From positions 620,001 to 684,000 of the forward strand of contig NZ_JAAAMV010000001.1 in NCBI RefSeq assembly GCF_009909185.1: 64,000 nt of DNA, written 5' to 3'. The notes beneath the pieces are model-generated. The model searched no databases and had not been told where the DNA came from. It saw nothing but the letters and a program-made list of their open reading frames with translations. The DNA is from Paenibacillus glycinis. Its GTDB lineage: Bacteria > Bacillota > Bacilli > Paenibacillales > Paenibacillaceae. Both the position numbers and the translations under genes were made by a program. Position 1 is the stretch's first letter, and each line of letters opens with the position of its first letter. Below, one piece after another: positions 25,733 through 34,360 of the stretch.

Positions 25733-26278
25733 TTACTTGCGATTCAACGGTCGCTTGGATCTCGGCGGACCCAGCACTTCGGCCATGATGAATGCCTGCC
25801 GCAGTTCATTGCCCTGCGGCACGCGAAAGGAATCGCTTCCGCCGCTCGAGGGCGAAGGCGCGGCAATCATACGGCCCTTCGACTGCGGGACGGCCGCTTC
25901 CATCGTACGTCCGGGCAGCCTTGATTCCATGAACTCCGAGCTGACGCCTTCGCCGGAGGCCGGCTCCTCCGGCGCGTATAGCGAACCGCGCAGCGGACTT
26001 TCCGCCTCGGCAGCAGGAGACTGCATCCGGCTCTCGGCAGGCCGCGGCTGCGCCGGCAGCCCCGTATCGCGCTGCCGCGGGCGCTCGGGCTGCGCAGGCC
26101 GTTCGGACAGCGGCCTGGCCGCCGGGCGGCCGGTCGTTCCTCCGCCGCCGAAGGGCGGCATTTTGTTGCCGCCGGGATTTTGCTTGCCGCGCGCCTTGTT
26201 CAGCAGCGTGAGCAGGAAGCCGACGACGATAATCACGATATAGATATTCGAGAACAGCAGCTTCAAAAGCTCTTCCAT
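25733..26278 (-). CDS. Single-pass membrane protein with Pro/Arg-rich cytoplasmic tail
   Basis: A 181-residue protein. Residues 6-27 (LKLLFSNIYIVIIVVGFLLTLL) form one membrane helix; most of the rest is low-complexity Pro, Arg, Gly, Ser and Gln and probably disordered. A more ordered end carries NELRQAFIMAEVLGPPRSKRP. A GGGAGGTGCGCGC site precedes the ATG. It lies 46 nt after floA, where B. subtilis has the unrelated-looking small gene yqfB, and ends at a terminator. It could be a partner of the flotillin/NfeD membrane complex, but that rests only on position. Confidence 0.75.
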   Translation of the reverse strand: MEELLKLLFSNIYIVIIVVGFLLTLLNKARGKQNPGGNKMPPFGGGGTTGRPAARPLSERPAQPERPRQRDTGLPAQPRPAESRMQSPAAEAESPLRGSLYAPEEPASGEGVSSEFMESRLPGRTMEAAVPQSKGRMIAAPSPSSGGSDSFRVPQGNELRQAFIMAEVLGPPRSKRPLNRK

Positions 26279-26324
26279 GCGCGCACCTCCCGCCGTAACT
26301 TATTCGGCCTGCTGGCCGCGAACA

Positions 26325-27314
26325 TTACCGTTCTTCCTTCTCGTTGCCGTCGCCTTTGCCGATGGAATTCCGCATGCTCGTATCCGCCTCGATGTTCTTG
26401 AAGTTCATGTAATCCAGCACGCCGATCTTGCCCTGCTTCAGCGCTTCGGCCATGGCAAGAGGCACCTGGGATTCCGCCTCCACGACGAGCGCGCGCATCT
26501 CGATGACGCGGGCTTTCATCTCCTGCTCCTGCGCGACGGCCATCGCGCGGCGTTCTTCCGCCTTCGCTTGGGCGATTCGCTTATCGGCCTCGGCTTGCTC
26601 CGTTTGCAGATGCGCGCCGATGTTTTTGCCTACGTCCACGTCCGCGATATCGATGGACAGAATCTCGAACGCGGTTCCCGCGTCGAGCCCTTTGCCAAGC
26701 ACCGTACGGGAGATGAGGTCGGGATTTTCGAGCACGTCCTTGTGCGACTCCGACGAACCGACCGTCGTGACGATGCCTTCGCCGACGCGGGCGATGATCG
26801 TTTCTTCGCCGGCGCCGCCGACGAGCCGGTCGATATTGGCGCGCACGGTGACGCGGGCCTTGACTTTCACTTCGATCCCGTTCTTCGCCACGGCGGCGAC
26901 GATCGGCGTCTCGATGACGCGCGGGTTAACGCTCATTTGAACGGCTTGCAGCACGTCGCGGCCGGCCAAGTCGATCGCAGCGGCCCGTTCGAATTCCAGC
27001 TCGATGTTGGCGCGCTGCGCCGCGATCAACGAGTTGACGACGCGGTCGACGTTGCCGCCCGCGAGAAAATGGCTTTCCAGCTGATTGATCGTCAAGCCCA
27101 GTCCGGCTTTGGTCGCCTTGATGAGCGGATTGACGATTCGGCTCGGCACGACCCTCCGCAGCCGCATGGCGACCAGCGTGATAATGCCGACCCGCACGCC
27201 CGATGCAAGCGCGGATATCCAGAGCATGATCGGGAAAAAGCTTAGAAATACGGAAATCGCGATAATCGCGAGCACGACGATAATAATGACCGTTACTGTC
27301 GGATCTAACGTCAA
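26325..27314 (-). CDS. floA: Flotillin-like protein FloA
   Basis: A 329-residue membrane scaffold protein. A hydrophobic hairpin at about 5-50 anchors it, then come an SPFH/PHB-like domain and a charged coiled coil (about 230-300, [16 protein letters not shown] and similar). FloA organises membrane microdomains and affects wall synthesis and sporulation signalling. The start is TTG at 27314 behind GGAGGGGTTCCA; no ATG is available nearby. It lies 18 nt after nfeD, the conserved yqeZ-yqfA pair. Confidence 0.95.
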   Translation of the reverse strand: MTLDPTVTVIIIVVLAIIAISVFLSFFPIMLWISALASGVRVGIITLVAMRLRRVVPSRIVNPLIKATKAGLGLTINQLESHFLAGGNVDRVVNSLIAAQRANIELEFERAAAIDLAGRDVLQAVQMSVNPRVIETPIVAAVAKNGIEVKVKARVTVRANIDRLVGGAGEETIIARVGEGIVTTVGSSESHKDVLENPDLISRTVLGKGLDAGTAFEILSIDIADVDVGKNIGAHLQTEQAEADKRIAQAKAEERRAMAVAQEQEMKARVIEMRALVVEAESQVPLAMAEALKQGKIGVLDYMNFKNIEADTSMRNSIGKGDGNEKEER

Positions 27315-27332
27315 TGGAACCCCTCCACAACT

Positions 27333-28703
27333 TTATTCGTTCTCGCCTTTCGGTCTTACGACGACGCGGGTGCCTTCGACTTTGATCACCACCACGTCCG
27401 CGTTCGCCGCGATGAACTCGCCCAACGTCACGACATCGACGCGTTCGTCGCCGAATCGCGCCGTTCCTGCCGGCCGGAGCGGCGTAACCGCGACCCCGCT
27501 CCGTCCGAGATAGTCCGCTTTGTCGGAAGAAGAGCGGTAGCCTTCTTCGGTCGTCAATTGATCGCGGAGGATGAATTTGTTCCATACTCCTTTGTGCGCG
27601 AACCGCTTCGCGACGAAGAAGACGATGACCGCCGCGATCACGACGGCGGCCGCGAGCGAGAGCAGCGCGGATTTCGGGTTCGGAGCCGCCAGCAGGACGC
27701 CCGATACTAACGAGGCTGCGCCCAGAATGCCGAGGATGCCGAAGCTTGGGATGAAAAACTCCGACACGAGAAGCAGGATCCCGGCGATAAACAGCGCGAC
27801 GTCTTCGAACCCGGCGAAGCCGGATACGTAGTGGCCGAAGAAATAGAGAACGAACGCGATCATCCCGATGATGCCGGGGGCTCCGAAGCCCGGTATCATG
27901 AATTCGATGGCGATGCCCGCGATGCCGACGATCAGCAGAATCGTCATCACGGCGGGATGGGTCAGGAACTGCCCGATTCTCTCGAGCGCGCTCGGCTCGT
28001 ACGTGACGACGTTAGGCTGATTCAGCTTCAAGCCGTCCAGCGCCTCCTCCACGGTCGCCGCCGTGTACTCCGCGTAGCCGGCTTTCACGGCGTCTTGCGC
28101 CGACAACGTCAGCACGTCGCCCTTCTCCTTCGTCCGCCCGAGCTCCGTCAGTTCGACGACAAGCGACGGATTGACCATGGCTGCCGAGATATCGGGATCG
28201 CGATCGTTCAACAAGGCCGCCGACTTCATTTCCTCCGTCCAGAAGGAAATCGTCTTCGGGTTGTCGATCAGCGTCCCGCTCCCGTCCACGACCGCGGCGG
28301 CGCCGATCGTGCTGCCCGGCTGCATGACGATCTGCTGGGCGTTCAGCGCGATGTACGTTCCTGCCGACACGGCCTTGCCTTCCACGAAAGCGGTAGTCGG
28401 CACTTTGCTGCCGCGGATCAGTTCGCCGATATTCAGCGCGCTGTCGACCCGGCCGCCAAGCGTATTCAAGACGAGCAGCACTCGGCTCGCTTTCGCTTCT
28501 TCGGCTTCCTTATAAGCCCGTTTCAAGTGCTGGTACAACCCGGATTCCACCGATCTGTCCGCATCGATCACGTACACGGTAGAGCCCGCCGACGAATCGG
28601 CTGCCGTTCCTTCCGCCGAAACGGCCGCACCCGTCAGGATGAAGCTAAACAAGACGACGACGGGCAGCAGCCATTTGATTGTCAACCGATGGACATGCCG
28701 CAC
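27333..28703 (-). CDS. yqeZ: NfeD/ClpP-class membrane serine protease (YqeZ)
   Basis: A 456-residue long-form NfeD protein. A signal peptide (1-30) leads to a ClpP-like protease domain (about 40-225) with VLNTLGGRVDSA and the nucleophile S113 in GKAVSAGTYIAL. Four or five membrane helices follow (about 250-375), and a soluble OB-fold NfeD domain (about 395-456) ends the protein. Such proteases are paired with flotillins and may cut membrane-associated substrates. The start is GTG at 28703 behind GAGGAGGGG. It is first in the nfeD-floA unit. Confidence 0.93.
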   Translation of the reverse strand: MRHVHRLTIKWLLPVVVLFSFILTGAAVSAEGTAADSSAGSTVYVIDADRSVESGLYQHLKRAYKEAEEAKASRVLLVLNTLGGRVDSALNIGELIRGSKVPTTAFVEGKAVSAGTYIALNAQQIVMQPGSTIGAAAVVDGSGTLIDNPKTISFWTEEMKSAALLNDRDPDISAAMVNPSLVVELTELGRTKEKGDVLTLSAQDAVKAGYAEYTAATVEEALDGLKLNQPNVVTYEPSALERIGQFLTHPAVMTILLIVGIAGIAIEFMIPGFGAPGIIGMIAFVLYFFGHYVSGFAGFEDVALFIAGILLLVSEFFIPSFGILGILGAASLVSGVLLAAPNPKSALLSLAAAVVIAAVIVFFVAKRFAHKGVWNKFILRDQLTTEEGYRSSSDKADYLGRSGVAVTPLRPAGTARFGDERVDVVTLGEFIAANADVVVIKVEGTRVVVRPKGENE

Positions 28704-28779
28704 AATAGCCCCTCCTCTGCGCGTATTACAAGCGGCGTAACTATTCCTCTAGTACGGTAACGACCGCGGAACGTTTCAA

Positions 28780-30129
28780 TTAGGCGTGCGATGCTTCTTT
28801 CAGCCGCACCGCGGTCCAATCCGTCCTGTAAAACCGGATCATGATGGAGAGGCCGAACACCATCAGGAACGAATACAACGCGATCCACGCGCCCATGCTC
28901 CCCCAATGGAATACGAAAATGAACACGTACGCGAGCGGCACGAACAAAAACCAGCTGACGATGAACGAGATCCGCAGCAGGAACGTCGTATCGCCGATGC
29001 CGCGCAAGCCGCCGGCATAGAAATTCAGCAGGCCGTCGAAAATCTGCAGATATGCGGATGCTTGGATAAGGTAAGCGGCAAGCTCGTATACCTGAGAATC
29101 GTTCGTGTACAATCGGGTGATCTCGTGCGCGAAAATAAATTCCAGCGTTCCGAGCACGAAGAGGAAGGCGGAGCCGAGAATCGCCGTATCCGTGCCGACC
29201 CTTCGTCCCAGCAGCGGCGTGCCTTTGCCCACGAATTGGCCGACCAGGATGGTCGCCGTCGATCCGAAAGCGAAGGCCGGCATGAAGCCGAAGGACATGA
29301 TACTGAGCGCGACCTCGTTGGCCGCCAGCGCTTGATCGCCGAGACGCGCGACGAACGCGGTGAAGATGTACATCGACAGGCTGAGCGAAAATTCCTGCAT
29401 GCCGAGCTTGCCGCTCTCCAGCATGATCAGCTTCATCTCCACCCATTTGAAGGCGATCGTCATGTACTTGCGGGTCTGGAACTTCTTGTTGAGGATGACG
29501 AAGAAGATGAACGCGCAGATGAGGGTTTGGGCGCTTTCCCCAATTAGTATGGCGATCCCGGCACCCTTTAACCCGAGCTCCGGCAGTCCGAGCTTGCCGT
29601 ACGTCAACAAATACGTGAGCAGCAAAATCGGAACATTCGCCATCAGCGAGACGATCATGGACATCTTGGTCGCGCCGATGCCGCGGAGAAACCCATGGAA
29701 GGCAAAATTGATGATGCCGAACGACATGGCGTAGAAGCGCAGCTCCAGATAGAAGCTTCCCGTTTCCACGAGATTTTTCGACCCGCCGGTCCACCGCAGC
29801 ACGTCGTCGGCGCCGACCAGTCCGACCAACGCGATCAGCAGGGCGAAAGCCAGGCACATGTACATGGCGATGTACGTCCGCTGTATGCCCCGTTTCATAT
29901 CGCCGGCGCCGTAGTTTTGCGCGACCAAATAATTCACGGTATGGCCGATGCCCGAGAACAGCGCGAACGCGTTGTACATGATGATGTTGGAAACCCCGAC
30001 GATGGCGATGATGAGCGAGCCGAGCTGGCCGACGATGATCAGATTGATCGTCCCGACGACGGTAGCGCTTGCAAAGGAAACCAAGGAAGGAATGGCCAGC
30101 AGCAAGATTTCTTTCCAATTACGCAGCAT
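28780..30129 (-). CDS. MATE family efflux transporter
   Basis: A 449-residue protein with 12 predicted membrane helices in two halves. The first helix pair carries LLLAIPSLVSFASATVV and later GHTVNYLVAQNYGAGD, a recognisable MATE motif. These transporters export cationic drugs or metabolites with Na+ or H+. The substrate cannot be read. The ATG at 30129 has only a weak GAGG site. It interrupts the usual yqeY-to-yqeZ neighbourhood and looks monocistronic, with terminators on the upstream side. Confidence 0.9.
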   Translation of the reverse strand: MLRNWKEILLLAIPSLVSFASATVVGTINLIIVGQLGSLIIAIVGVSNIIMYNAFALFSGIGHTVNYLVAQNYGAGDMKRGIQRTYIAMYMCLAFALLIALVGLVGADDVLRWTGGSKNLVETGSFYLELRFYAMSFGIINFAFHGFLRGIGATKMSMIVSLMANVPILLLTYLLTYGKLGLPELGLKGAGIAILIGESAQTLICAFIFFVILNKKFQTRKYMTIAFKWVEMKLIMLESGKLGMQEFSLSLSMYIFTAFVARLGDQALAANEVALSIMSFGFMPAFAFGSTATILVGQFVGKGTPLLGRRVGTDTAILGSAFLFVLGTLEFIFAHEITRLYTNDSQVYELAAYLIQASAYLQIFDGLLNFYAGGLRGIGDTTFLLRISFIVSWFLFVPLAYVFIFVFHWGSMGAWIALYSFLMVFGLSIMIRFYRTDWTAVRLKEASHA

Positions 30130-30220
30130 GAGCGTGAATGCCTCGTTTCTCTAGGTTAGCCCTAATTGTCGCCCAGGCGCGGACGCCGTGTCAATAGCTT
30201 TCCCTCGACGGGAAAAACGA

Positions 30221-30250
30221 AAAAACACTCCCCCGCGTGGAGGAGTGTTT
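30221..30250 (-). terminator. Terminator of rpsU-yqeY
   Basis: AAACACTCC pairs with GGAGTGTTT (30223-30250), followed on the minus strand by TTTTTTCG. It is 16 nt after the yqeY stop. Confidence 0.88.
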
Positions 30251-30265
30251 GGCTGTCAGCCTATG

Positions 30266-30709
30266 TTATTGCAGAAATTGCTGCACAAATGTGTTTACTA
30301 GTTTACCATCAGCACGCCCTTTAACTTTTGGTAAAAGTGCGCTCATGACTTTCCCCATCTCGGCTTTCGAAGAAGCACCGGTCTCCTGGATGGTCTGCTG
30401 AACAATCAACTTGATCTCTTCTTCGGTCAGCTGCTGAGGCAGGTATACACTAATAATTTCAATTTCTGCTGCGACATCTTTCGCAAGATCATCGCGGCCG
30501 GCTTTCTCAAATTCTTGGAGGGAATCTTTACGTTGTTTGATCTCACGACTTAAGATATCAAGCACCTCGGAATCCTCAAGCGGACGTTTAAGCTCGATCT
30601 CCTGATTCTTGACGGACGAACGTATCATCCGAATCGTAGTGAGCTTGAACTTCTCCTGACTCTTCATCGCCTGCTTCATATCGTCGTTCAATCGTTCGCT
30701 AAGGTTCAT
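30266..30709 (-). CDS. yqeY: GatB/YqeY domain protein
   Basis: A 147-residue protein made of two helical domains; the C-terminal half resembles the tail domain of GatB, which binds tRNA. Conserved segments include MNLSERLNDDMKQAMKS, IRMIRSSVKNQEIE and GASSKAEMGKVMSALLPKVKGRADG. A tRNA-related role is inferred for the family but unproven. TAGGAGGATCC precedes the ATG. It follows rpsU by 15 nt in the conserved rpsU-yqeY pair. Confidence 0.93.
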   Translation of the reverse strand: MNLSERLNDDMKQAMKSQEKFKLTTIRMIRSSVKNQEIELKRPLEDSEVLDILSREIKQRKDSLQEFEKAGRDDLAKDVAAEIEIISVYLPQQLTEEEIKLIVQQTIQETGASSKAEMGKVMSALLPKVKGRADGKLVNTFVQQFLQ

Positions 30710-30724
30710 TGTGGAAGGATCCTC

Positions 30725-30898
30725 CTAAAACTTTCTCTTGCGCGCAGCCTCGGACTTCAACTTACGCTTCACACTAGGCTTCTCATAATGCTTGCGTTTC
30801 TTCACCTCGGCCAATACGCCATCCTTTGCGATGGTACGTTTGAAGCGGCGGAGTGCAGCATCGATCGTCTCGTTTTTGCGAACTTTTGTTTCAGACAC
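30725..30898 (-). CDS. rpsU: 30S ribosomal protein S21
   Basis: A 57-residue basic protein, the same length as in B. subtilis, from a GTG start at 30898 behind GGAGGGAGGG. The sequence begins [19 protein letters not shown] and ends with the typical SEAARKRKF tail. S21 sits near the platform of the 30S subunit and aids initiation. Expression should come from the strong promoter at 30959-30988, with yqeY in the same transcript. Confidence 0.97.
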   Translation of the reverse strand: MSETKVRKNETIDAALRRFKRTIAKDGVLAEVKKRKHYEKPSVKRKLKSEAARKRKF

Positions 30899-30958
30899 CA
30901 GTTTTCCCTCCCTCCGAATCAGACCGTCCAAGAAAGTTAACACGGTTCATCAAATTTA

Positions 30959-30988
30959 ATTATAGTGGATAAAGAAAGGCAGTGTCAA
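30959..30988 (-). promoter_or_regulatory. Sigma-A promoter of rpsU-yqeY
   Basis: Consensus TTGACA (30983-30988), an 18-bp spacer and consensus TATAAT (30959-30964). It is one of the strongest promoter matches in the window. Confidence 0.9.
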
Positions 30989-31009
30989 CTTGAACGGACA
31001 GGCTATTTT

Positions 31010-31354
31010 TCACGCCCCGTTCAGACCGTGCAATTTGGCGCCGCCGAGCAGGTGAATATGCAGATGGTACACGACTTGTCCGCCGTCGGCGTTCACGTTG
31101 TTGATCAGCCGGTAACCGGATTCCGCGATGCCGAGCTCGCGCGCGATCTGACGGGCGGCCGCGAACAACTCGGCCATCAGCGCGTCGTCCTCCGCCGTTA
31201 CGTCGTTCATCGTCGGAATGTGTTTCTTGGGAATGATGAGAATATGTACAGGCGCCGCGGGCTGAATGTCGCGAAACGCGACGATGCGGTCATTCTCAAA
31301 CACTTTTGCGGATGGAATGCTGCCCTCGATGATTTTGCAAAAAATACAGTCCAT
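31010..31354 (-). CDS. hit: HIT family (Hint-like) nucleotide hydrolase
   Basis: A 114-residue histidine triad protein. Zinc-type cysteines C3 and C6 (MDCIFCKI) and the active-site triad H97-x-H99-x-H101 (YHLHIHLLGG) are present. Hint proteins hydrolyse AMP-lysine and related phosphoramidates. A GGAAGGAGCTTTGAAGC site precedes the ATG. It is upstream of rpsU in the direction of transcription, with the rpsU promoter starting 20-odd bases after its stop. Confidence 0.93.
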   Translation of the reverse strand: MDCIFCKIIEGSIPSAKVFENDRIVAFRDIQPAAPVHILIIPKKHIPTMNDVTAEDDALMAELFAAARQIARELGIAESGYRLINNVNADGGQVVYHLHIHLLGGAKLHGLNGA

Positions 31355-31433
31355 GCTTCAAAGCTCCTTCCCCGCCCAGTAATCGTCAATCTCCTCTTCC
31401 ATCATAGCGAAAAATGGAAAGCAAGTCCAATGC

Positions 31434-31463
31434 CGAAAACCAGCGTCCCTTCGGGCACGCTGG
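31434..31463 (-). terminator. Terminator of the His-rich gene
   Basis: CCAGCGT (31440-31446) pairs with ACGCTGG (31457-31463) with extra CCC/GGG pairs inside. A short TTTT follows on the minus strand. Confidence 0.72.
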
Positions 31464-31500
31464 TTGGTCAAGGCGGTACGGCAAGACGGGCCGCCAAGGG

Positions 31501-31956
31501 TCAATAGAACGGCAGCAGCGACAGGCCGAGCAGCGCCGCTAACGGAAATACTTGCCGGTAAAAGCGGCGGCGCGGGAAGTACGGATACGGATAAAGCGGC
31601 GGATAGAACGGGCCCGGGAAAAACGCGCGGTCCGCGCCTCCGAACTGCGGAACGGCGATGCATACGACCTCGTCGTCGATATGTTCGATGAATCCGTCGC
31701 AGCACCAGCCGTCGTGCGTATGGACAAGGACGTAACGGTGCATGTGCGCGTGGCACCAATGTTTCATTTCGTGCTTATGGACGTGATGGTGGTGCGTATG
31801 CGGTTTGGCCGGCTCGCCCGGCGATGACGGCTTAGGGCCGGTATTCGTCTTGGACGGCGGGGGAACGATCGTGCCCGTCGATTTCTTTCCGGACGGGGAA
31901 GCCGCCATCCCTTTGGACGATTTGCCCACCGGGGAAGTTGTCACTTTCTTCTCCAT
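31501..31956 (-). CDS. Histidine-rich protein with conserved surface-type C-domain
   Basis: A 151-residue protein from the ATG at 31956, which has AGGAGG 11 nt upstream; an in-frame ATG three codons earlier is too close to the site. Residues 1-50 are Lys, Ser, Pro and Gly-rich. Residues 53-81 contain 13 histidines plus C68, then comes a short module HTHDGWCCDGFIEHIDDEVV. The C-terminal third is aromatic (FYPPLYPYPYFPRR) and ends in a hydrophobic stretch. There is no signal peptide. The composition suggests metal binding, and the His/Tyr/Pro richness resembles spore coat or crust proteins of Paenibacillaceae; this is inference. Confidence 0.7.
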   Translation of the reverse strand: MEKKVTTSPVGKSSKGMAASPSGKKSTGTIVPPPSKTNTGPKPSSPGEPAKPHTHHHHVHKHEMKHWCHAHMHRYVLVHTHDGWCCDGFIEHIDDEVVCIAVPQFGGADRAFFPGPFYPPLYPYPYFPRRRFYRQVFPLAALLGLSLLPFY

Positions 31957-32232
31957 TCTCAACATGACCTCCTTCATTCTGCTACCATGATATTCGCCCG
32001 TGGGCAAATGGCGCCTATGGATGCGCAAAATGGGCGTTTATCCCGGTGCGACCGATGCCGATTCGATGGGACTATCAGTCCGAATCGAGATGGATCGGCC
32101 AAAAATCGGCGCGTATAATGAAGGCGTCAGAGCGTTTATTGCGCTCCGGGAAGCGGAGGCGGGCGGGCGCGGCGCAGTTTCGGCGCGGTACCCCTTTCGC
32201 GAGGATTGTTGATTCGGGAGGCGAAAATCTGC

Positions 32233-33561
32233 ATGAAAGCAGCGATTATCGGAGGCGGGTTGGCCGGACTGACGGCGGCCGCTTACTTGTCGGAACAGCC
32301 GGATATCGAAGGCGTTCTGTTCGAACGAAGCCCGCAGTTGGGCGGACGGGCCTTTACCTACGAGAAGGCCGGCTTTACGTTGAATTACGGCGCGCATGCG
32401 ATCTACGGCTTGGATCGGCATACGCTGTCCGTCATGGAACGGGAGCTTCATTTGCATTTTAGCAGCAAGCAGGTCGACAAACGCAAGGTGATGTACGAGA
32501 AAGGCGAGCAGATCACGCCGGCCCCGCTCGATTTCGTCAATCTGATGAAGACGGACATTTTGTCGGCGATGCAGAAGGTCCGTTTCGTCGGGGAAATTAC
32601 GGCGATCATCGCGCATGTCCACCAAATCAAGCATTACGCGACGCTCGGCGATTATTTGGCCGATTCGGGGGCCGGCGAGGACGTCAAAGAGCTGTGGGAG
32701 CATCTCGTATGCAGCAATTTCTTCATTACGCCCGAAGACGCGCGCCGCGTGCCGGGTCCGGTCATCAGCGATTATTACCACAACCTGTTCCTGTCGCAGC
32801 GCCCCGTCAATTACGTGCTCGGCAGCTGGGCGGTCATCACCGGCCAATTGCGCGACAAAATCGACCTGTCCGGCCGCTGGACGACCGCCCTTCAGGAAGG
32901 CGTCGACGGCATCGCGTACGATCGCGGCAAATTCGTGCTGAAAACGAAAGCGCGCGAGGAAGCGTTCGACCGGGTCGTCTTCGCGATGCCGGTGCAGCAG
33001 ACCGTCAAGCTGCTTCGCGGTACGGCGTGGGAACCGTTTCTCGCTCCGTACGAGCATAATTCGGCGACGGAGGTCATGGTGTACGACGTCGGCCTGTCGC
33101 ATGTCGTTGCCCGCCCGTTCAGCTATATCAGCGACATGAACCATAAGATGTTTATCTCCGACGTATCCGCTACCGACCACACGCTCGTGCCGGACGGCGG
33201 GCAGCTCCTTCAAGGGATCGCTTATCTGAGCGACGAGCAAAACGGCGGCGAGACCGACCGCAAAGCGTACCTGGACGAACGGACGGAACGAATGGAAGCC
33301 TTGTTCGACCGGCATTATCCGGGCTGGCGGGAGGCCGTCGCCGTCAAGCGCGTGTCCAAGAAGGCGATGGTGCAGAGCGTCAAGAACGTCGCAAGCAACA
33401 AGCTGCTGCCGATCCGGATCGAAAGCATGCCGTTTTACTTCTGCGGGGACGGCTGCGAAGGCAAGGGCGAGCTGGCCGAGCGCGCGTTCTCGAGCGGACG
33501 AAGCGCCGCGAGGCTGCTCATCAAGGAATCGGCGAACGCGGGAACGCGCATTCACGTCTAA
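32233..33561 (+). CDS. FAD-dependent oxidoreductase (phytoene desaturase-like)
   Basis: A 442-residue flavoprotein from the ATG at 32233 behind GGGAGGCGA; an upstream frame to 32206 lacks a site. The dinucleotide-binding motif AAIIGGGLAGLTAAAYL is at the N-terminus, followed by FERSPQLGGRAFTY, and a C-terminal FAD motif FCGDGCEGKGELAERAFSSG. This is the amine oxidase/phytoene desaturase fold. No carotenoid genes are adjacent, so the substrate is unknown. It is one of the few plus-strand genes and is divergent from the His-rich gene. A possible -10 TATAAT at 32114 has no good -35. Confidence 0.85.
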   Translation: MKAAIIGGGLAGLTAAAYLSEQPDIEGVLFERSPQLGGRAFTYEKAGFTLNYGAHAIYGLDRHTLSVMERELHLHFSSKQVDKRKVMYEKGEQITPAPLDFVNLMKTDILSAMQKVRFVGEITAIIAHVHQIKHYATLGDYLADSGAGEDVKELWEHLVCSNFFITPEDARRVPGPVISDYYHNLFLSQRPVNYVLGSWAVITGQLRDKIDLSGRWTTALQEGVDGIAYDRGKFVLKTKAREEAFDRVVFAMPVQQTVKLLRGTAWEPFLAPYEHNSATEVMVYDVGLSHVVARPFSYISDMNHKMFISDVSATDHTLVPDGGQLLQGIAYLSDEQNGGETDRKAYLDERTERMEALFDRHYPGWREAVAVKRVSKKAMVQSVKNVASNKLLPIRIESMPFYFCGDGCEGKGELAERAFSSGRSAARLLIKESANAGTRIHV

Positions 33562-33565
33562 CCAA

Positions 33566-33604
33566 ACAGGCCGCGTTCCCCCTACACGAGGAAACGCGGC
33601 CTGT
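33566..33604. terminator. Bidirectional terminator between convergent genes
   Basis: ACAGGCCGCGTT (33566-33577) pairs with AACGCGGCCTGT (33593-33604), between the FAD oxidoreductase and the convergent membrane-protein gene. Confidence 0.8.
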
Positions 33605-33611
33605 CTTGTCG

Positions 33612-34229
33612 TTACTTGGAAGGATCGAACGCCAGCTCGTCCGGTTCGTTCATATGCGCGAGCAGCTTGCCCGCCATCGGCGGCCATGCGCCGTCCACCA
33701 GGATCGCCAGCGACTGCTCGTGGTTGATCGTGTCGTGCCTGAAGGCGGACAGCTCCTGCTGGCAAGCCTTGAACACTTGAAGCAGTTCGCTCAAATAGGC
33801 TTGCTCCCCGTCCGCGAGCGGTCCGTCATGATTGCCGATCGCCTGAAGCGACGCCAGCGTCTGATCCATGAATTCGGTCGCGCTGCGCTTGGCAGCCGGA
33901 AACGGCTTGCCGTTCGCGTCCTCCGCCGCTTGCACGAAATCCTCGGCGGCGGTCGCCTGCCGGTAAGCGGCGATCAGCTTGCTCTTCGCCAGCATGCGGG
34001 AAGCAAGCTCGGGTTTGGCGATCAGATCGCCGGTTTGCGCGACGGCCAGGTCGAAAAAGGCTATGGCGTCATTTCCCGACTGCAGCACGCCCGCCCCGCG
34101 ATCCGCTTTATCCGATTGCTCGTTTTGAAGCATTTTCGAGTATAAGAACACGTTGCCGATTAAACTGACGGTCAGCAAAATAAGTACGATCGGCGTAAAA
34201 ATCGGCCGTTTGGTCTGCTGCTCTTCCAC
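33612..34229 (-). CDS. Single-pass membrane protein of unknown function
   Basis: A 205-residue protein with one membrane helix at about 11-31 (FTPIVLILLTVSLIGNVFLY) and a mostly helical outer part rich in Ala, Gln and Lys. No lipobox, catalytic motif or known domain is recognised. The start is GTG at 34229 behind TAGGGGGCAG. It is convergent with the FAD oxidoreductase and lies after sbcC with a 131-bp gap; it may be independent of the recombination block. Confidence 0.7.
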   Translation of the reverse strand: MEEQQTKRPIFTPIVLILLTVSLIGNVFLYSKMLQNEQSDKADRGAGVLQSGNDAIAFFDLAVAQTGDLIAKPELASRMLAKSKLIAAYRQATAAEDFVQAAEDANGKPFPAAKRSATEFMDQTLASLQAIGNHDGPLADGEQAYLSELLQVFKACQQELSAFRHDTINHEQSLAILVDGAWPPMAGKLLAHMNEPDELAFDPSK

Positions 34230-34360
34230 TGGACTGCCCCCTACACGAAAGTTCCGCCGACGGTTCCCGGCCCCAGCCCGTACCGCCTGGCATTCTCTTC
34301 CCTACGTTAGCGAATTCCCGTCCGGAAAGCAACCGAGCCGGCGCAACGTTAACAGATCCG

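Noticed and set aside
32114-32119. TATAAT as a promoter for the FAD oxidoreductase
   Set aside because: No acceptable -35 at 16-18 bp, so it is mentioned only as a weak possibility.
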